A stretch of 58,355 nucleotides of DNA from Bacillus sp. (in: firmicutes) (GCA_011524525.1 WTKE01000064.1:1-58355); one strand, 5' to 3'; positions 27,385-37,754 are shown, counted from the first letter of the stretch. Notes: generated from the letters alone by a model not told the origin. Made by a program: numbers and translations.

Positions 27385-30015
27385 TTATTTCGCGTCAAAC
27401 CAAGTCGGCCCATAGGAATAATCCACCTTAAGTGGCACCTTCAACTCCACAGTATGTTCCATTACATCAGGGACGATTTCCTTTAACCGCTCGATTTCTT
27501 CTTCTGGTGCTTCGAAGATTAATTCATCGTGTACAGATAGCAGTAATCGTGTTTTTAGTTTTTCCTTTTCGAGCCTATCCGCCATATCTATCATCGCTTT
27601 TTTTATAATATCCGCTGCACTTCCTTGAATTGGAGTATTCATTGCCGTCCGTTCTGCAAAGCTACGAAGGTTGAAGTTCCTACTTGTAATTTCTGGGATA
27701 TATCTTCGGCGATGCAGAAGGGTTGACACGAATCCCTTTTGCTTTGCATCTTTAACGATTTCTTCCATATATTCTTTCACACCTGGATAGCTTTCTAAGT
27801 ATCTTTCAATAAAGCTACCTGCTTCTTTTCGTGTAATGTTTAAGCTTTGTGACAGCCCATAATCACTGATGCCGTAAACAATTCCAAAGTTTACTGCTTT
27901 TGCATGTCGTCTCATGTTAGAAGTGACTTCTTCCTTCGGAACATGAAACACATCCATCGCTGTTTTTGTATGAATGTCCAAACCCTCTTGAAAGGCTTCA
28001 ATTAGCTTTTCATCATTGGCAATATGCGCCAACACCCGTAATTCAATTTGAGAGTAATCAGCTGCAAAAATGACCCAGCCTTCCTCAGACGGAATAAAGG
28101 CTTGACGAATTTTACGACCTTCTTCCAATCGAATAGGGATATTTTGTAAATTCGGATCTGTAGAGCTTAATCTCCCAGTCTGAGTTAATGCCTGATTAAA
28201 TCTTGTATGAACTTTATTCGTTGAAGGATTAATTACTTTAAGTAAACCTTCTATATAGGTAGACTGAAGCTTACCAAGCTGACGGTAATTTAAAATCTCT
28301 CGTATAATTTCATGCTCTTCCTCAAGTTTCTCCAGTACATCTGCAGAGGTTGAATAACCTGTTTTTGTCTTTTTCGCTACTGGAAGTTGTAACTTCTCAA
28401 AGAGAATCACACCTAACTGCTTTGGTGAATTAATATTAAAGTTCTCTCCTGCCAGATCGTAGATACGAGCTTCAATCGTACGTAAACGATCGGTAATTGC
28501 TTCTCCCATCGCATGAAGTCGGTCCATGTCAACCTTAATCCCACACGATTCCATATCCGCTAAAATCAAAGAGAGAGGAAGCTCTAAATCATAATAAAGT
28601 TCAAATTGTTCATTTGCTTTTAACTCTTGTTCGAGCTTATCTCGTAAATCCTGTAACACAAGTCCTTTTCGAACGAGGTGCTCGCCAAGCTGTTCCAGTT
28701 CAGGAATTTTTCTTTTGGCCCCTTTTCCATAAAAAGTCTCATCAGAACTAATACTCGTAAAACCATAGCGTTTAGCAGTCGTTGAAATATCATCAACAGA
28801 CTCAGCTGGATTCATAATATAGGAAGCTAACAGTAAATCAAACTCAATCCCTTTTAGATGGATATGGTGATGCCTTAGCGATACCTCTGTCCTTTTCGCA
28901 TCATACACAATTTTTTTAGAAGTTTCATCTTCAGCCCAAGTTTTAAAAACGGATGATTCTATGGCTACATTGGTCGGAATGAAAAAGTTCCCCCTTTCAT
29001 TCACTAAGGAAATTCCCACAATATCAGCATAATGATAATTATCATCTAACACTTCAATGTATAAGGCATTCTCATCCGCAAAAAGGTCTTCCGTTACCTC
29101 AGGAACAGTCGTGAAATCAACACTCTCCATAGGTTCTTCCACAGCCTCTGTGTGATCTCCTAATTTATCGAGCAATGAATTAAATCCTAATTCTTTAAAT
29201 AGCTGAACAACCTTGTCTCGGTCTAACTCTTCATATTCGAACTCCTCAAGTTGTACCGTAACTGGAGCTTCTCGTGTTATGGTTGCAAGCTCTTTACTCA
29301 TGATTGCTTGGTCCTTGAATTCCTCAAGCTTCTCTTTTAGTTTCTTTCCACTCACTTGATCAATCGACTCAAGGAGCTTTTCAAGTGTCTCAAATTCTGC
29401 TAGTAGCTTAATAGCCGTTTTCTCTCCAACTCCAGGGACACCAGGAATATTGTCTGACGTATCCCCCATTAACCCTTTCATATCAATGATCTGCTCTGGT
29501 GTTAAACCATATTTTTCTTTGATATGCTCTGGAGTATATTCCTCAATTTCCGTGATCCCCTTTTTGGTGATCGCAACAGTCGTTTTATCAGAACTCAACT
29601 GGGTTAAGTCTTTATCTCCGGATATAACCTTTACTTCATAGCCATCTTCCTCTGCCTTCTTCGACAAAGTACCAATAATATCATCTGCTTCATAGTTCTC
29701 AAGTTCATACCTTTTAATTCGGTATGCGTCCAATACTTCTCGAATAAAAGGAAATTGTTCGGATAGCTCAGGTGGCGTTTTTTGACGCCCTCCCTTATAC
29801 TCACTAAATGTCTTATGGCGGAAGGTTGTTTTACCAGCATCAAATGCAACCATAATATGTGATGGTTTCTCATCCTCCAGTATCCTCAAGAGCATCATCG
29901 TAAATCCATAAACGGCATTCGTATGAATTCCTTTATCATTGTTTAGCAATGGCAAAGCAAAAAATGCTCGGTAAGCAATGCTATTTCCATCAATTAATAC
30001 AAGTTTCTTTTTCAA
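27385..30015 (-). CDS. polA: DNA polymerase I
   Basis: 876 residues. The N-terminal 5'-3' exonuclease is complete (LIDGNSIAYRAFFA; MVAFDAGKTTFRHK; DMKGLMGDTSDNIPGVPGVGEKTA). The 3'-5' exonuclease-like domain (about 300-465) lacks the acidic D-x-E metal motif (ALYIEVLDDNY), so proofreading is absent, as usual for Bacillus. The polymerase has motif A DYSQIELRVLAH, motif B RRHAKAVNFGIVYG and motif C VHDELIFE. It processes Okazaki fragments and repair gaps. It starts about 115 bases downstream of hflC, after a terminator. Confidence 0.98.
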   Translation of the reverse strand: MKKKLVLIDGNSIAYRAFFALPLLNNDKGIHTNAVYGFTMMLLRILEDEKPSHIMVAFDAGKTTFRHKTFSEYKGGRQKTPPELSEQFPFIREVLDAYRIKRYELENYEADDIIGTLSKKAEEDGYEVKVISGDKDLTQLSSDKTTVAITKKGITEIEEYTPEHIKEKYGLTPEQIIDMKGLMGDTSDNIPGVPGVGEKTAIKLLAEFETLEKLLESIDQVSGKKLKEKLEEFKDQAIMSKELATITREAPVTVQLEEFEYEELDRDKVVQLFKELGFNSLLDKLGDHTEAVEEPMESVDFTTVPEVTEDLFADENALYIEVLDDNYHYADIVGISLVNERGNFFIPTNVAIESSVFKTWAEDETSKKIVYDAKRTEVSLRHHHIHLKGIEFDLLLASYIMNPAESVDDISTTAKRYGFTSISSDETFYGKGAKRKIPELEQLGEHLVRKGLVLQDLRDKLEQELKANEQFELYYDLELPLSLILADMESCGIKVDMDRLHAMGEAITDRLRTIEARIYDLAGENFNINSPKQLGVILFEKLQLPVAKKTKTGYSTSADVLEKLEEEHEIIREILNYRQLGKLQSTYIEGLLKVINPSTNKVHTRFNQALTQTGRLSSTDPNLQNIPIRLEEGRKIRQAFIPSEEGWVIFAADYSQIELRVLAHIANDEKLIEAFQEGLDIHTKTAMDVFHVPKEEVTSNMRRHAKAVNFGIVYGISDYGLSQSLNITRKEAGSFIERYLESYPGVKEYMEEIVKDAKQKGFVSTLLHRRRYIPEITSRNFNLRSFAERTAMNTPIQGSAADIIKKAMIDMADRLEKEKLKTRLLLSVHDELIFEAPEEEIERLKEIVPDVMEHTVELKVPLKVDYSYGPTWFDAK

Positions 30016-30057
30016 AGGAAGCCTCCCTTTCTAACTAAAGCTTGTCTCATGACATAT

Positions 30058-30124
30058 GTAAAAAAGCCAGTGTTTTCCTTCTTTATTCTACCATGTCCAT
30101 GATAGGAAAGGAAAACACCGGCTT
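30058..30124 (-). terminator. Terminator after hflKC
   Basis: On the minus strand GCCGGTGTTTTCCTT pairs with AAGGAAAACACTGGC (arms 30108-30122 and 30066-30080, one mismatch), around a long loop and followed by TTTTTT. Confidence 0.8.
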
Positions 30125-30129
30125 CATAT

Positions 30130-31065
30130 TTACTCTGTATATCCCATAAGCAAACGGGCATAAGGTGAATCTGATGGCAGAACAATAACCGTTTCACCAT
30201 TAATAGTCTTTTTATACGATTCTAAAGTTCTAAATAATTGATAGAAGCTTGGGTCTTTGGAGAACGCCTCATTATATACCTTTGCAGCTTGTGCTTCTCC
30301 CTCTGCACGAATCGTTTCGGCATCTGCCTGCGCCTTCGCTAGCGTTTCTTTTACCTGACGATCCGTATCCGCAATAATAATATTTTTCTGTGCATCCCCT
30401 ATTGATAAATATTCCTGTGCCTTTGATTCACGTTCTGAGATCATCCGAGTGAACACCGACTGTTCGTTTTCCTTCGGTAGATCGGTTCTTTTCATACGCA
30501 CATCCGTTACAACAATTCCGTAATTATCTTGCGAGAGGAGCTCGTTAACCTTCTGTGTAATCTTATCATTTAAAGAACCTCTAGTAGACGCCTCATCATT
30601 AATGATTTCTTCGTAGTTTAACTTTCCAAGCTCGGATCGAACAACTGAGTAGATAAACTCCTCCATTCTTCCCTCAGCATTTTCAAGCGTTCTCGCATTC
30701 GAAATCATTTTTTTAGGATCTTCTATTTTCCAAACCGCATAATTGTCAATTAACATACGTTTTTTATCTTTTGTATTAATTTCAGCTTCATTTACATCAT
30801 AAGTCATTTGATATTTGGGTAGAGTCGAAACACTTTGAACAAATGGGATTTTATAGCTTAGACCAGGCGTACTCTCAATTCGAACCACTTCACCGAATTG
30901 ACGAATAACTCGGTATTCTCCTTCCTTAACAATGAATAAGTTGGTGAGAGTGATTCCAATCAATAGAAGGATTAAAAGCGCAATCAATCCAAATTTGGTA
31001 TAATTCCGCCACTTAAAACCATCTCCAGAACGCTCTTTCATATCAATCACATTTCCATCACTCAT
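30130..31065 (-). CDS. hflC: SPFH/band-7 protein HflC (protease modulator)
   Basis: 311 residues. A single N-terminal membrane helix (about 27-47) is followed by an SPFH/band-7 domain (YRVIRQFGEVVRIESTPGLS) and a long helical region ending in A-x-A-E-A-Q-A-A-K-V-Y. HflC pairs with HflK in a membrane cage around FtsH. The ATG at 31065 overlaps the hflK stop by eight bases and has GGGGAG eight bases upstream, so the two are translationally coupled. Confidence 0.9.
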   Translation of the reverse strand: MSDGNVIDMKERSGDGFKWRNYTKFGLIALLILLLIGITLTNLFIVKEGEYRVIRQFGEVVRIESTPGLSYKIPFVQSVSTLPKYQMTYDVNEAEINTKDKKRMLIDNYAVWKIEDPKKMISNARTLENAEGRMEEFIYSVVRSELGKLNYEEIINDEASTRGSLNDKITQKVNELLSQDNYGIVVTDVRMKRTDLPKENEQSVFTRMISERESKAQEYLSIGDAQKNIIIADTDRQVKETLAKAQADAETIRAEGEAQAAKVYNEAFSKDPSFYQLFRTLESYKKTINGETVIVLPSDSPYARLLMGYTE

Positions 31066-32026
31066 TGCTTCCACTCCCCTCTGCCTGAGGTTTTGCTTCT
31101 TCTTTTTCTAAAGGTCTAATCGGGAAATACTTCAAGGTATCACCATCATCATTCATGATATAAATTTCTGTTCCTGGTAATACTTCCTCTAATGTTTCTA
31201 AGACAAGCCGTTGTCTAGTTACTTCAGGGTTATTTTTATACTCATCGTAAAGTTTATTAAAAACCGCTACATCCCCTCTTGCAATCTCAATTCTTGCTGA
31301 TTGATCCCCCTCAGCTCTTGAAATAAGGGCTGTCTTTTCCCCTTCTGCTTCATTAATTTTCTGATTTTGGTACTTCTTAGCCTCGTTAATTTTTGTATTC
31401 ATCGTTTCACGGGCATCTGTAACATTGGTGAATGCTTTCCGAACTTCTTCGTTTGGAAGCTCCACATCTTGCAGCTTCACCGCCATTATCGTAATCCCAA
31501 TATCATATTTATCCATTAGCGTCGCCAGAAGCTCTCTGACACTTGCTTCAATTTCCGCTTTCCCAGAGGTTAATGCATCATCAATTTTGGAGCTTCCTAT
31601 AATACTACGAAGAGATGCTGAAGTGGCATCACGTAAAATTTCTTCTGGATTATCTGCATTATATAGGTATTTTGAAGGCGATGTTATCTTCCATTGAACA
31701 ACAAGATCTGCTAGAACGATATTTTCATCTCCAGTAATCATCTTTGTTTCATTATCAAATTCAACAATTTCTCCATCTTTTTCTTCATAACCAAATTGTA
31801 AGCTAAACGTTTCCTTCGAGAGCTTCTCTACATTTTGAATAGGCCAAGGCATTTTAAAATGTAACCCAGGTTCTGTTATTCCTTCTTCTACCTTCCCAAA
31901 GGTTAATATAACAGCCTGTTCTGATTCATCAACGGTATACCATGTCGTAAAAACAACAAAGCCCAATACTATAATTAAGATTATAAGTCCAACTAGTGAA
32001 TAAATTCTTTTTAAACTAAGCAACAA
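31058..32026 (-). CDS. hflK: SPFH/band-7 protein HflK (FtsH modulator)
   Basis: 322 residues. An N-terminal membrane helix (about 8-28) is followed by a band-7 domain (DESEQAVILTFGKVEEGITEPGLHFK, split here by type) and an alanine/glutamate-rich coiled coil (about 215-265), then a short acidic tail. The start is TTG after AGAGGTGA. It pairs with hflC. The pair is absent from B. subtilis at this locus but present in several other Bacillaceae. Confidence 0.9.
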   Translation of the reverse strand: MLLSLKRIYSLVGLIILIIVLGFVVFTTWYTVDESEQAVILTFGKVEEGITEPGLHFKMPWPIQNVEKLSKETFSLQFGYEEKDGEIVEFDNETKMITGDENIVLADLVVQWKITSPSKYLYNADNPEEILRDATSASLRSIIGSSKIDDALTSGKAEIEASVRELLATLMDKYDIGITIMAVKLQDVELPNEEVRKAFTNVTDARETMNTKINEAKKYQNQKINEAEGEKTALISRAEGDQSARIEIARGDVAVFNKLYDEYKNNPEVTRQRLVLETLEEVLPGTEIYIMNDDGDTLKYFPIRPLEKEEAKPQAEGSGSNE

Positions 32027-32093
32027 CCTTCACCTCTTTCCCTTTAATAAGAACAGTTAATTAATATACGAATGTACGTGAAAAAGGTTTCAA

Positions 32094-32132
32094 TAAAAAA
32101 AAAGGTGAAAGCGGGGTTAGCTTTCACCTTTT
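32094..32132 (-). terminator. Terminator after phoPR
   Basis: A 12-13 bp perfect stem AAAAGGTGAAAGC/GCTTTCACCTTTT with a 7-base loop, followed on the minus strand by nine T. Confidence 0.92.
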
Positions 32133-32243
32133 CTTTAGGTCCTTGGATGAAGGGGTTTTCCCTTACGATATTACAGAACAATTATTAAGGAATATTATAG
32201 TAAATGTAAATGTACTGTAAAATTTTCATCCAAGTCACTTGTA

Positions 32244-34013
32244 TTACTTAGAAATCTCTTTTAATAGTTCAATAATGAAAGTGGTCCCTCTTCCAACCTT
32301 ACTCTCCACTCGAATATTTCCTCTATGAGCCTCAATTAAATGCTTCACAATAGCTAAACCTAGACCCGTACCACCAGAGTTTCTACTTCTTGCACGATCC
32401 ACTCGATAAAAACGTTCAAAGATTCTTGGAATTTCTTTTCGCTCGATTCCAATCCCCGTGTCGATTACCTTTATTCTTATCTTGCTAGTCCTCTCACGAA
32501 CTTCGACCTTTACCGAACCCCCTTCTGGAGTGTAGGAAATGGCATTTGTTATTAGATTAATAAACACTTGTTTTAATCTATATACATCACCTTCAACAAA
32601 GATCGCTTCTTCCTCGGCTTCAAGTTGAAGGTCAATTTTCTTTTCAATTGCCTTACCTTTTAAAATAGGAAAAACTTCATGTAACATATCCACAATATTT
32701 ATTTTTTGAATGGACAATTGAAAGCCTTGCTTCTCCATTTTCGATAGGTCTAATAAGTCTTGTATTAATGTTTGTAATCGATCGCTCTCTTTCAAGATAA
32801 TATTTAGGAAAGCCTCTAACGTCTGCTTGTCCTCCATGGCACCATCTAATAAGGTCTCAGAAAACCCCTTTATAGAAGTAATAGGTGTCTTTAGTTCGTG
32901 TGATACATTTGCCACAAAATCTTTACGCATTTGTTCTAGCTTCTTAATCTCGGTGATATCATGGAAAACTAATAAAATTCCTTTCCAAACATCGTTTAAG
33001 CCGATAATTGGGACACCATACACTTCAAAGTGTCTTCTCTCAATCCCTACAGATACAATTAGTTGTTTTCTAATTTTGTGCTCAGTCATAAAGATTTCTT
33101 CTATCAAATCACAAATGTCTTTTTGGTCAATCACTTCGTAATAAAGCTTTTCCAAATACTCATTTGATTCAACTTGAAAAATTTCTTTATACGTCCGATT
33201 GACCAAATTAATATAGCCACGGCTATCGATTAATATAAGTCCGCTTCCCATATTTTCAATTAAGGTCCCTAAGCGATCTTGTTGAATTTCCTTTGACTTC
33301 ATGAGCTCCTGTAGATTTCGCGCTAAGATATTAATTGAACTGCTAAGCATACCTGTTTCATCAGCATGATCCTCGTATGTTCTAGCACGATAATTTCCTT
33401 TCGCAAGCTCAATCGCTACATTGGTAGCAGATTCTATCGGCTTTGTGTACATGGTCGTTATTTTATAACCCAATAAAATAATAACCAGTAACGCGATCCC
33501 GAGTGAAACCGTTAATAACCACCAGATCTGTTCGTATGCATTTTTTATTTCAGTTAGTTTCGTGCTTAATACAATGATTCCCTCAGTTTCATCATTAACA
33601 TCTACATTGTCCCAATAATAGTGAAGATTATATCCTCCACCTACTTCAATGATTTCATCTTCTTTTTCTAATTGATTTTCGAAAATCGACTTTAGGACAC
33701 TTTCATGCCTCTTATTACTCGTATTTTCAAGGGCGCCACTATCATAAACGACCTTTCCGTTTTTATCTAGTATAGTAATTCGAGAACTTAGCGTATCACT
33801 AAACTCATTTATTCTATCTTTAGTAATGTGGCTTATGCCACCAGTATCCTGAATATATGTAGAGACTAACTTTGTTTCCTGCTTCATCCTCCCATCAAAG
33901 GAATCAATATAGTATCCTTTGAACAATTGTCCTAACAATAAGCCTAACCCAATTAGAACAATGAAGATAAGCATGATTAGGGCAAACAAGAGTCTCGTTC
34001 GAAATTTTATCAT
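32244..34013 (-). CDS. phoR: Phosphate-sensing histidine kinase PhoR/PnpS
   Basis: 589 residues, slightly longer than B. subtilis PhoR. In order: membrane helix (about 7-30), extracytoplasmic PAS-like domain (to about 160), second helix (about 162-184), HAMP, a cytoplasmic PAS domain (about 240-350), HisKA with the phospho-accepting His in FVANVSHELKTPITSIKGF (near 377), and HATPase_c (NLITNAISYTPEGG; DTGIGI; GTGLGLAI). It phosphorylates PhoP under phosphate limitation. Its ATG overlaps the phoP stop by four bases. Confidence 0.93.
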   Translation of the reverse strand: MIKFRTRLLFALIMLIFIVLIGLGLLLGQLFKGYYIDSFDGRMKQETKLVSTYIQDTGGISHITKDRINEFSDTLSSRITILDKNGKVVYDSGALENTSNKRHESVLKSIFENQLEKEDEIIEVGGGYNLHYYWDNVDVNDETEGIIVLSTKLTEIKNAYEQIWWLLTVSLGIALLVIILLGYKITTMYTKPIESATNVAIELAKGNYRARTYEDHADETGMLSSSINILARNLQELMKSKEIQQDRLGTLIENMGSGLILIDSRGYINLVNRTYKEIFQVESNEYLEKLYYEVIDQKDICDLIEEIFMTEHKIRKQLIVSVGIERRHFEVYGVPIIGLNDVWKGILLVFHDITEIKKLEQMRKDFVANVSHELKTPITSIKGFSETLLDGAMEDKQTLEAFLNIILKESDRLQTLIQDLLDLSKMEKQGFQLSIQKINIVDMLHEVFPILKGKAIEKKIDLQLEAEEEAIFVEGDVYRLKQVFINLITNAISYTPEGGSVKVEVRERTSKIRIKVIDTGIGIERKEIPRIFERFYRVDRARSRNSGGTGLGLAIVKHLIEAHRGNIRVESKVGRGTTFIIELLKEISK

Positions 34014-34726
34014 TCTCCCTTAGGCTCCTCCATCTTATAGCCTAAGCCTCGAATCGTTTTTATATATACGGGTTTCTTTGTATTTTGTTCAATCTTCTCT
34101 CTTAAGTGGCTAATATGAACATCAACAATTCGCGTATCCCCTGCAAAATCATAGTTCCATACCGCACTTAGAAGCTGATCTCGTGTTAGAACTCTTCCTT
34201 TATGTCTTGCTAAATACAGTAATAATTCGAATTCCTTGGGAGTGAGCTCCAGTAATAGATCTCCAGAATACGCCTCGTATTGTTCAGGATAAATTTTTAG
34301 CTCTGCCACCTGAAGCACATCTTTTTCCTCTTCTTGTACCGCAACTGGTTCTGGTTGTACTTGGGTTCTTCTAAGAATTGCTTTGACTCTTGCAATGACT
34401 TCTCTTGGACTAAACGGTTTTGTCATGTAATCATCTGCACCTAGTTCAAGTCCGAGAACTTTGTCAAATTCATCGTCTTTTGCAGTCAACATAAGAATAG
34501 GCGTCGAGATTTTTTGTTGACGAAGCTGCTTACAAACTTCAATTCCATCAAGCTTCGGAAGCATTAAATCAAGTATAATTAAGTCTAACTCCTGTTCCAA
34601 AGCAATATTTCTTCCTTCTTCCCCATCCGCAGCAGTTAACACTTCATAACCAGCCTGTTGTAAATTGTACTGCAGGAGCGTTACAATTGACTGCTCATCA
34701 TCGACTACAAGCACTCTTTTTTCCAT
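34010..34726 (-). CDS. phoP: Response regulator PhoP (OmpR family)
   Basis: 238 residues from ATG 34726, five bases after GGAGG. The receiver domain holds DDE near residue 9, the phospho-accepting Asp in LIILDLMLPKLDG (near 53), and K in LTAKDDE. The C-terminal winged helix contains ELTPKEFELLLYLARH and the recognition region DTRIVDVHISHLREKIE. It controls the phosphate starvation regulon. The phoPR pair lies next to mdh and polA as in B. subtilis. Confidence 0.95.
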   Translation of the reverse strand: MEKRVLVVDDEQSIVTLLQYNLQQAGYEVLTAADGEEGRNIALEQELDLIILDLMLPKLDGIEVCKQLRQQKISTPILMLTAKDDEFDKVLGLELGADDYMTKPFSPREVIARVKAILRRTQVQPEPVAVQEEEKDVLQVAELKIYPEQYEAYSGDLLLELTPKEFELLLYLARHKGRVLTRDQLLSAVWNYDFAGDTRIVDVHISHLREKIEQNTKKPVYIKTIRGLGYKMEEPKGE

Positions 34727-34810
34727 AAAAGCCTCCACATTCACTTATTACCCCATCATCCACATCCATTATAATACATATTCATTTAATAAAGAATAAC
34801 AAAAAATTCA

Positions 34811-34842
34811 AAAAAAATAGACGTACTTTAAAAAGCACGTCT
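34811..34842 (-). terminator. Terminator after the MaoC-like gene
   Basis: AGACGTGCTTT pairs with AAAGTACGTCT on the minus strand (one G-U pair), followed by TATTTTTTTT. Confidence 0.8.
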
Positions 34843-34850
34843 CTTCCCTG

Positions 34851-35327
34851 CTAAAAATTTTCCAATGCATGACCATCTAATGCCTCTAGCTGATGTGGAG
34901 GACAAACTAAAAGGAGTCCTTTTATTACTTGTTCTCCCCCTTCATTTTTCCCTTCAACTGTAATCTCGATTGTATGATTACTTATACTTACTTCGGACAC
35001 TTCGAACAAGAAATCAATCATTTCATAATGATATACTGGTTTCACATATTCAATATCCTGTTTTAGGATATGACTACCTGGTCCAGGCAAATACTTTGAA
35101 ACAGCAGAAGTAATGATTCCGGTGAGCATAATACTAGGCACCAACGGTTTTTTAAAAGGGGTTTGTGAAGCATAATCATGCTGAATATATAACGGGTTCG
35201 CATCATTCGTTAGACCAAGATACAGTAGTAAGTCCTTATCTTCAATCTTTTCTGTAAGGGAAAGTTTTTCTCCTCTAGAAATTTCATTAATTTTCCGGCC
35301 CATTTTTCTCTTTTTACCTAACAACAT
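34851..35327 (-). CDS. MaoC-like hot-dog fold protein
   Basis: 158 residues. The MaoC dehydratase pattern is visible in LTNDANPLYIQHDYASQTPFKKPLVPSIMLTG (split by type here: D-x-N-P-L-Y ... A-x-x-T-P-F-x-x-P-L-V-P), the place where R-hydratases carry D-x-N-P-x-H. The catalytic His of active hydratases is replaced by Tyr (NPLY), so an acyl-CoA-binding or thioesterase-like role is as likely as hydration. Monocistronic between mdh and phoP, with its own terminator. Confidence 0.78.
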   Translation of the reverse strand: MLLGKKRKMGRKINEISRGEKLSLTEKIEDKDLLLYLGLTNDANPLYIQHDYASQTPFKKPLVPSIMLTGIITSAVSKYLPGPGSHILKQDIEYVKPVYHYEMIDFLFEVSEVSISNHTIEITVEGKNEGGEQVIKGLLLVCPPHQLEALDGHALENF

Positions 35328-35403
35328 GGTAACGATACCTCCAATAAATCAAATCGTTCTCATATCAAATCCTATATTTTATTATAGCAAAAGCATTGAA
35401 GAA

Positions 35404-35436
35404 CAAAAAATTCGGGGAAGAACCCCGAATTTTTAA
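35404..35436 (-). terminator. Terminator of citZ-icd-mdh
   Basis: AAAATTCGGGG/CCCCGAATTTT stem (35407-35417 and 35423-35433) with a 5-base loop and a T-rich minus-strand tail. Confidence 0.9.
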
Positions 35437-35441
35437 TTTTA

Positions 35442-36380
35442 TTAAACTAATACGTCCATTACATTTCGTACAGCAGCTGCTGATTTATCCAATGCACTCT
35501 TTTCTTCATCTGTTAATTCAAGCTCAATTACTTGTTCTATTCCATTTGCTCCAAGAATCGTTGGTACCCCTAGGTAAATACCTTTATAGCCATATTCACC
35601 CTCAAGGTAAGCAATAGATGGGAGAACACGACGCTGATCTTTTAAGATTGCTTCACACATTTCTACTAGAGAAGCAGCAGGTGCATAGTAAGCACTTCCA
35701 TTTCCTAATAGGTTAACAATCTCTCCTCCACCTTTTCTCGTACGTTCAACAATTGCCTCTAATCGTTCCTTCGGAAGTAATGTCTCAAGTGGAATTCCAC
35801 CAGCATATGAGTATCGAACAAGAGGAACCATATCATCACCATGGCCACCTAGAACAAAGCCAGTTATGTCTTTAACAGATAAGTTTAACTCTTGGGCCAC
35901 AAATGTACGGAAGCGTGCAGTATCTAGAACACCTGATTGACCAATAACACGATTTTTCGGGAAGCCAGTTTCTTGGAAGACCGTATATGTCATTGCATCC
36001 ACTGGATTTGTCAAAACGATAATCGTACAGTTTGGTGAGTACTTTGCTACTTCAGATGCGACAGCTTTCATAACCTTTTGATTGGTTTGAACGAGATCAT
36101 CTCGACTCATTCCAGGTTTTCTTGCAATTCCAGCGGTGATAACAACAATATCAGAATCCTTAGTATCTGCATAATCTGCTGTTCCTGTAATATTTGCATC
36201 AAACCCTTGAACCGGACTTGCTTCAAGCATATCTAGAGCCTTTCCCTTTGTTGGATTTTCCATTTGCGGTATATCCAACAAAACGACATCTCCAAGTTCT
36301 TTTTGTGCAAGTAGAAAAGCTGTTGTAGCTCCAGTAAATCCTCCACCAATTACCGAGATCTTTTTACGCTTCATTGACAT
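35442..36380 (-). CDS. mdh: Malate dehydrogenase
   Basis: 312 residues, LDH-like tetrameric type. It has the NAD-binding loop [13 protein letters not shown] (glycine pattern), the substrate arginines ([19 protein letters not shown]) and catalytic His in [15 protein letters not shown]. It interconverts malate and oxaloacetate in the TCA cycle. The first of two ATGs (36380) is eight bases after AGGGGG. Third gene of citZ-icd-mdh, although an icd terminator-like hairpin separates it in part. Confidence 0.98.
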   Translation of the reverse strand: MSMKRKKISVIGGGFTGATTAFLLAQKELGDVVLLDIPQMENPTKGKALDMLEASPVQGFDANITGTADYADTKDSDIVVITAGIARKPGMSRDDLVQTNQKVMKAVASEVAKYSPNCTIIVLTNPVDAMTYTVFQETGFPKNRVIGQSGVLDTARFRTFVAQELNLSVKDITGFVLGGHGDDMVPLVRYSYAGGIPLETLLPKERLEAIVERTRKGGGEIVNLLGNGSAYYAPAASLVEMCEAILKDQRRVLPSIAYLEGEYGYKGIYLGVPTILGANGIEQVIELELTDEEKSALDKSAAAVRNVMDVLV

Positions 36381-36442
36381 AACCTTTTCCCCCTACATTT
36401 TAAAAGTCATTGCCCAAGGCCACTCTTCTTAAAAGCTAAACA

Positions 36443-36477
36443 ATTATAAAGAGGCTGTTCTAGAAAGAACAGCCTCT
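36443..36477 (-). terminator. Hairpin/attenuating terminator between icd and mdh
   Basis: A 12-bp perfect stem AGAGGCTGTTCT/AGAACAGCCTCT (36450-36461 and 36466-36477) with a weak T tract (TTTATAATTG) on the minus strand. Read-through into mdh is likely. Confidence 0.75.
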
Positions 36478-36485
36478 AGAACAAA

Positions 36486-37754
36486 TTATCCCATGTTCTT
36501 AATAAGCACATCTCCAAATTCTGAGCACTTCACTTCTGTTGCTCCGTCCATCAAACGTGCAAAGTCGTAAGTAACCACTTTAGAAGCGATTGACTTCTCC
36601 ATTGAATCGACGATCAACTTCGCTGCTTCACTCCAACCTAGGTGTTCAAGCATTAATACACCAGAAAGAATAACAGATGAAGGATTTACTTTATCTAATC
36701 CAGCATACTTTGGTGCTGTACCGTGTGTAGCTTCAAAAATAGCATGACCTGTAACATAGTTGATGTTTGCACCAGGTGCAATTCCAATTCCACCTACTTG
36801 TGCAGCAAGTGCATCAGAAATATAGTCTCCGTTAAGGTTCATTGTAGCAACAACATCAAACTCACGTGGGCGAGTTAGAATTTGTTGAAGGAAAATATCT
36901 GCAATTGCATCCTTCACGATGATTTTCCCTTGAGCTTCTGCATCTGCTTGAGCTTGATTTGCAGCCTCTGTGCCTTGTTCATCTTTAATACGGTCATACT
37001 GTGCCCATGTGAACACTTTATCGCCGTATTCTCTCTCAACAAGTTCATAACCCCAGTTCTTAAACGCACCTTCAGTGAATTTCATGATGTTACCTTTATG
37101 AACAAGAGTTAGAGATTTACGTCCCTCTTTGATCGCATACTCAATTGCAGCACGAACTAGACGAGCAGTTCCTTCTTCAGACACTGGCTTGATTCCAAGT
37201 CCTGATGTTTCTGGGAAGCGGATTTTATTTACTCCCATTTCGTTTTGAAGGAAAGAAATAAGTTTTTTCACTTCATCCGAACCTTTTGCATACTCAATAC
37301 CAGCGTAAATGTCTTCTGTATTTTCACGGAAGATCACCATATCCGTATCTTGTGGACGTTTAACTGGAGAAGGAACTCCTTCAAACCAGCGAACCGGACG
37401 TAAGCATACATATAAATCAAGCTCTTGACGAAGAGCAACATTCAGAGAACGAATTCCGCCACCAATTGGTGTTGTTAAAGGTCCTTTAATAGCAATCAAA
37501 TATTCGTTAATTAACTCTAACGTTTCGTTTGGTAGCCATTCTCCTGTTTGATTGTACGCTTTTTCACCAGCAAGTACTTCTTTCCATACGATCTTCTTTT
37601 CACCGTTATAAGCTTTTTCAACAGCAGCATCAAGCACTCTTGAAGCGGCAGCCCAAATATCAGGTCCCGTGCCGTCTCCTTCAATAAATGGTACTACTGG
37701 ATGATTTGGTACATTTAAAACTCCATTTGTTACAGTAATTTTTTCACCTTGCAT
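36486..37754 (-). CDS. icd: Isocitrate dehydrogenase (NADP)
   Basis: 422 residues, standard for Gram-positive Icd. It contains [12 protein letters not shown], the isocitrate-binding region ([19 protein letters not shown]), the Icd motif around [17 protein letters not shown], and the NADP-site H-G-T-A-P-K-Y-A. It converts isocitrate to 2-oxoglutarate. Middle gene of the citZ-icd-mdh cluster. Confidence 0.98.
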   Translation of the reverse strand: MQGEKITVTNGVLNVPNHPVVPFIEGDGTGPDIWAAASRVLDAAVEKAYNGEKKIVWKEVLAGEKAYNQTGEWLPNETLELINEYLIAIKGPLTTPIGGGIRSLNVALRQELDLYVCLRPVRWFEGVPSPVKRPQDTDMVIFRENTEDIYAGIEYAKGSDEVKKLISFLQNEMGVNKIRFPETSGLGIKPVSEEGTARLVRAAIEYAIKEGRKSLTLVHKGNIMKFTEGAFKNWGYELVEREYGDKVFTWAQYDRIKDEQGTEAANQAQADAEAQGKIIVKDAIADIFLQQILTRPREFDVVATMNLNGDYISDALAAQVGGIGIAPGANINYVTGHAIFEATHGTAPKYAGLDKVNPSSVILSGVLMLEHLGWSEAAKLIVDSMEKSIASKVVTYDFARLMDGATEVKCSEFGDVLIKNMG

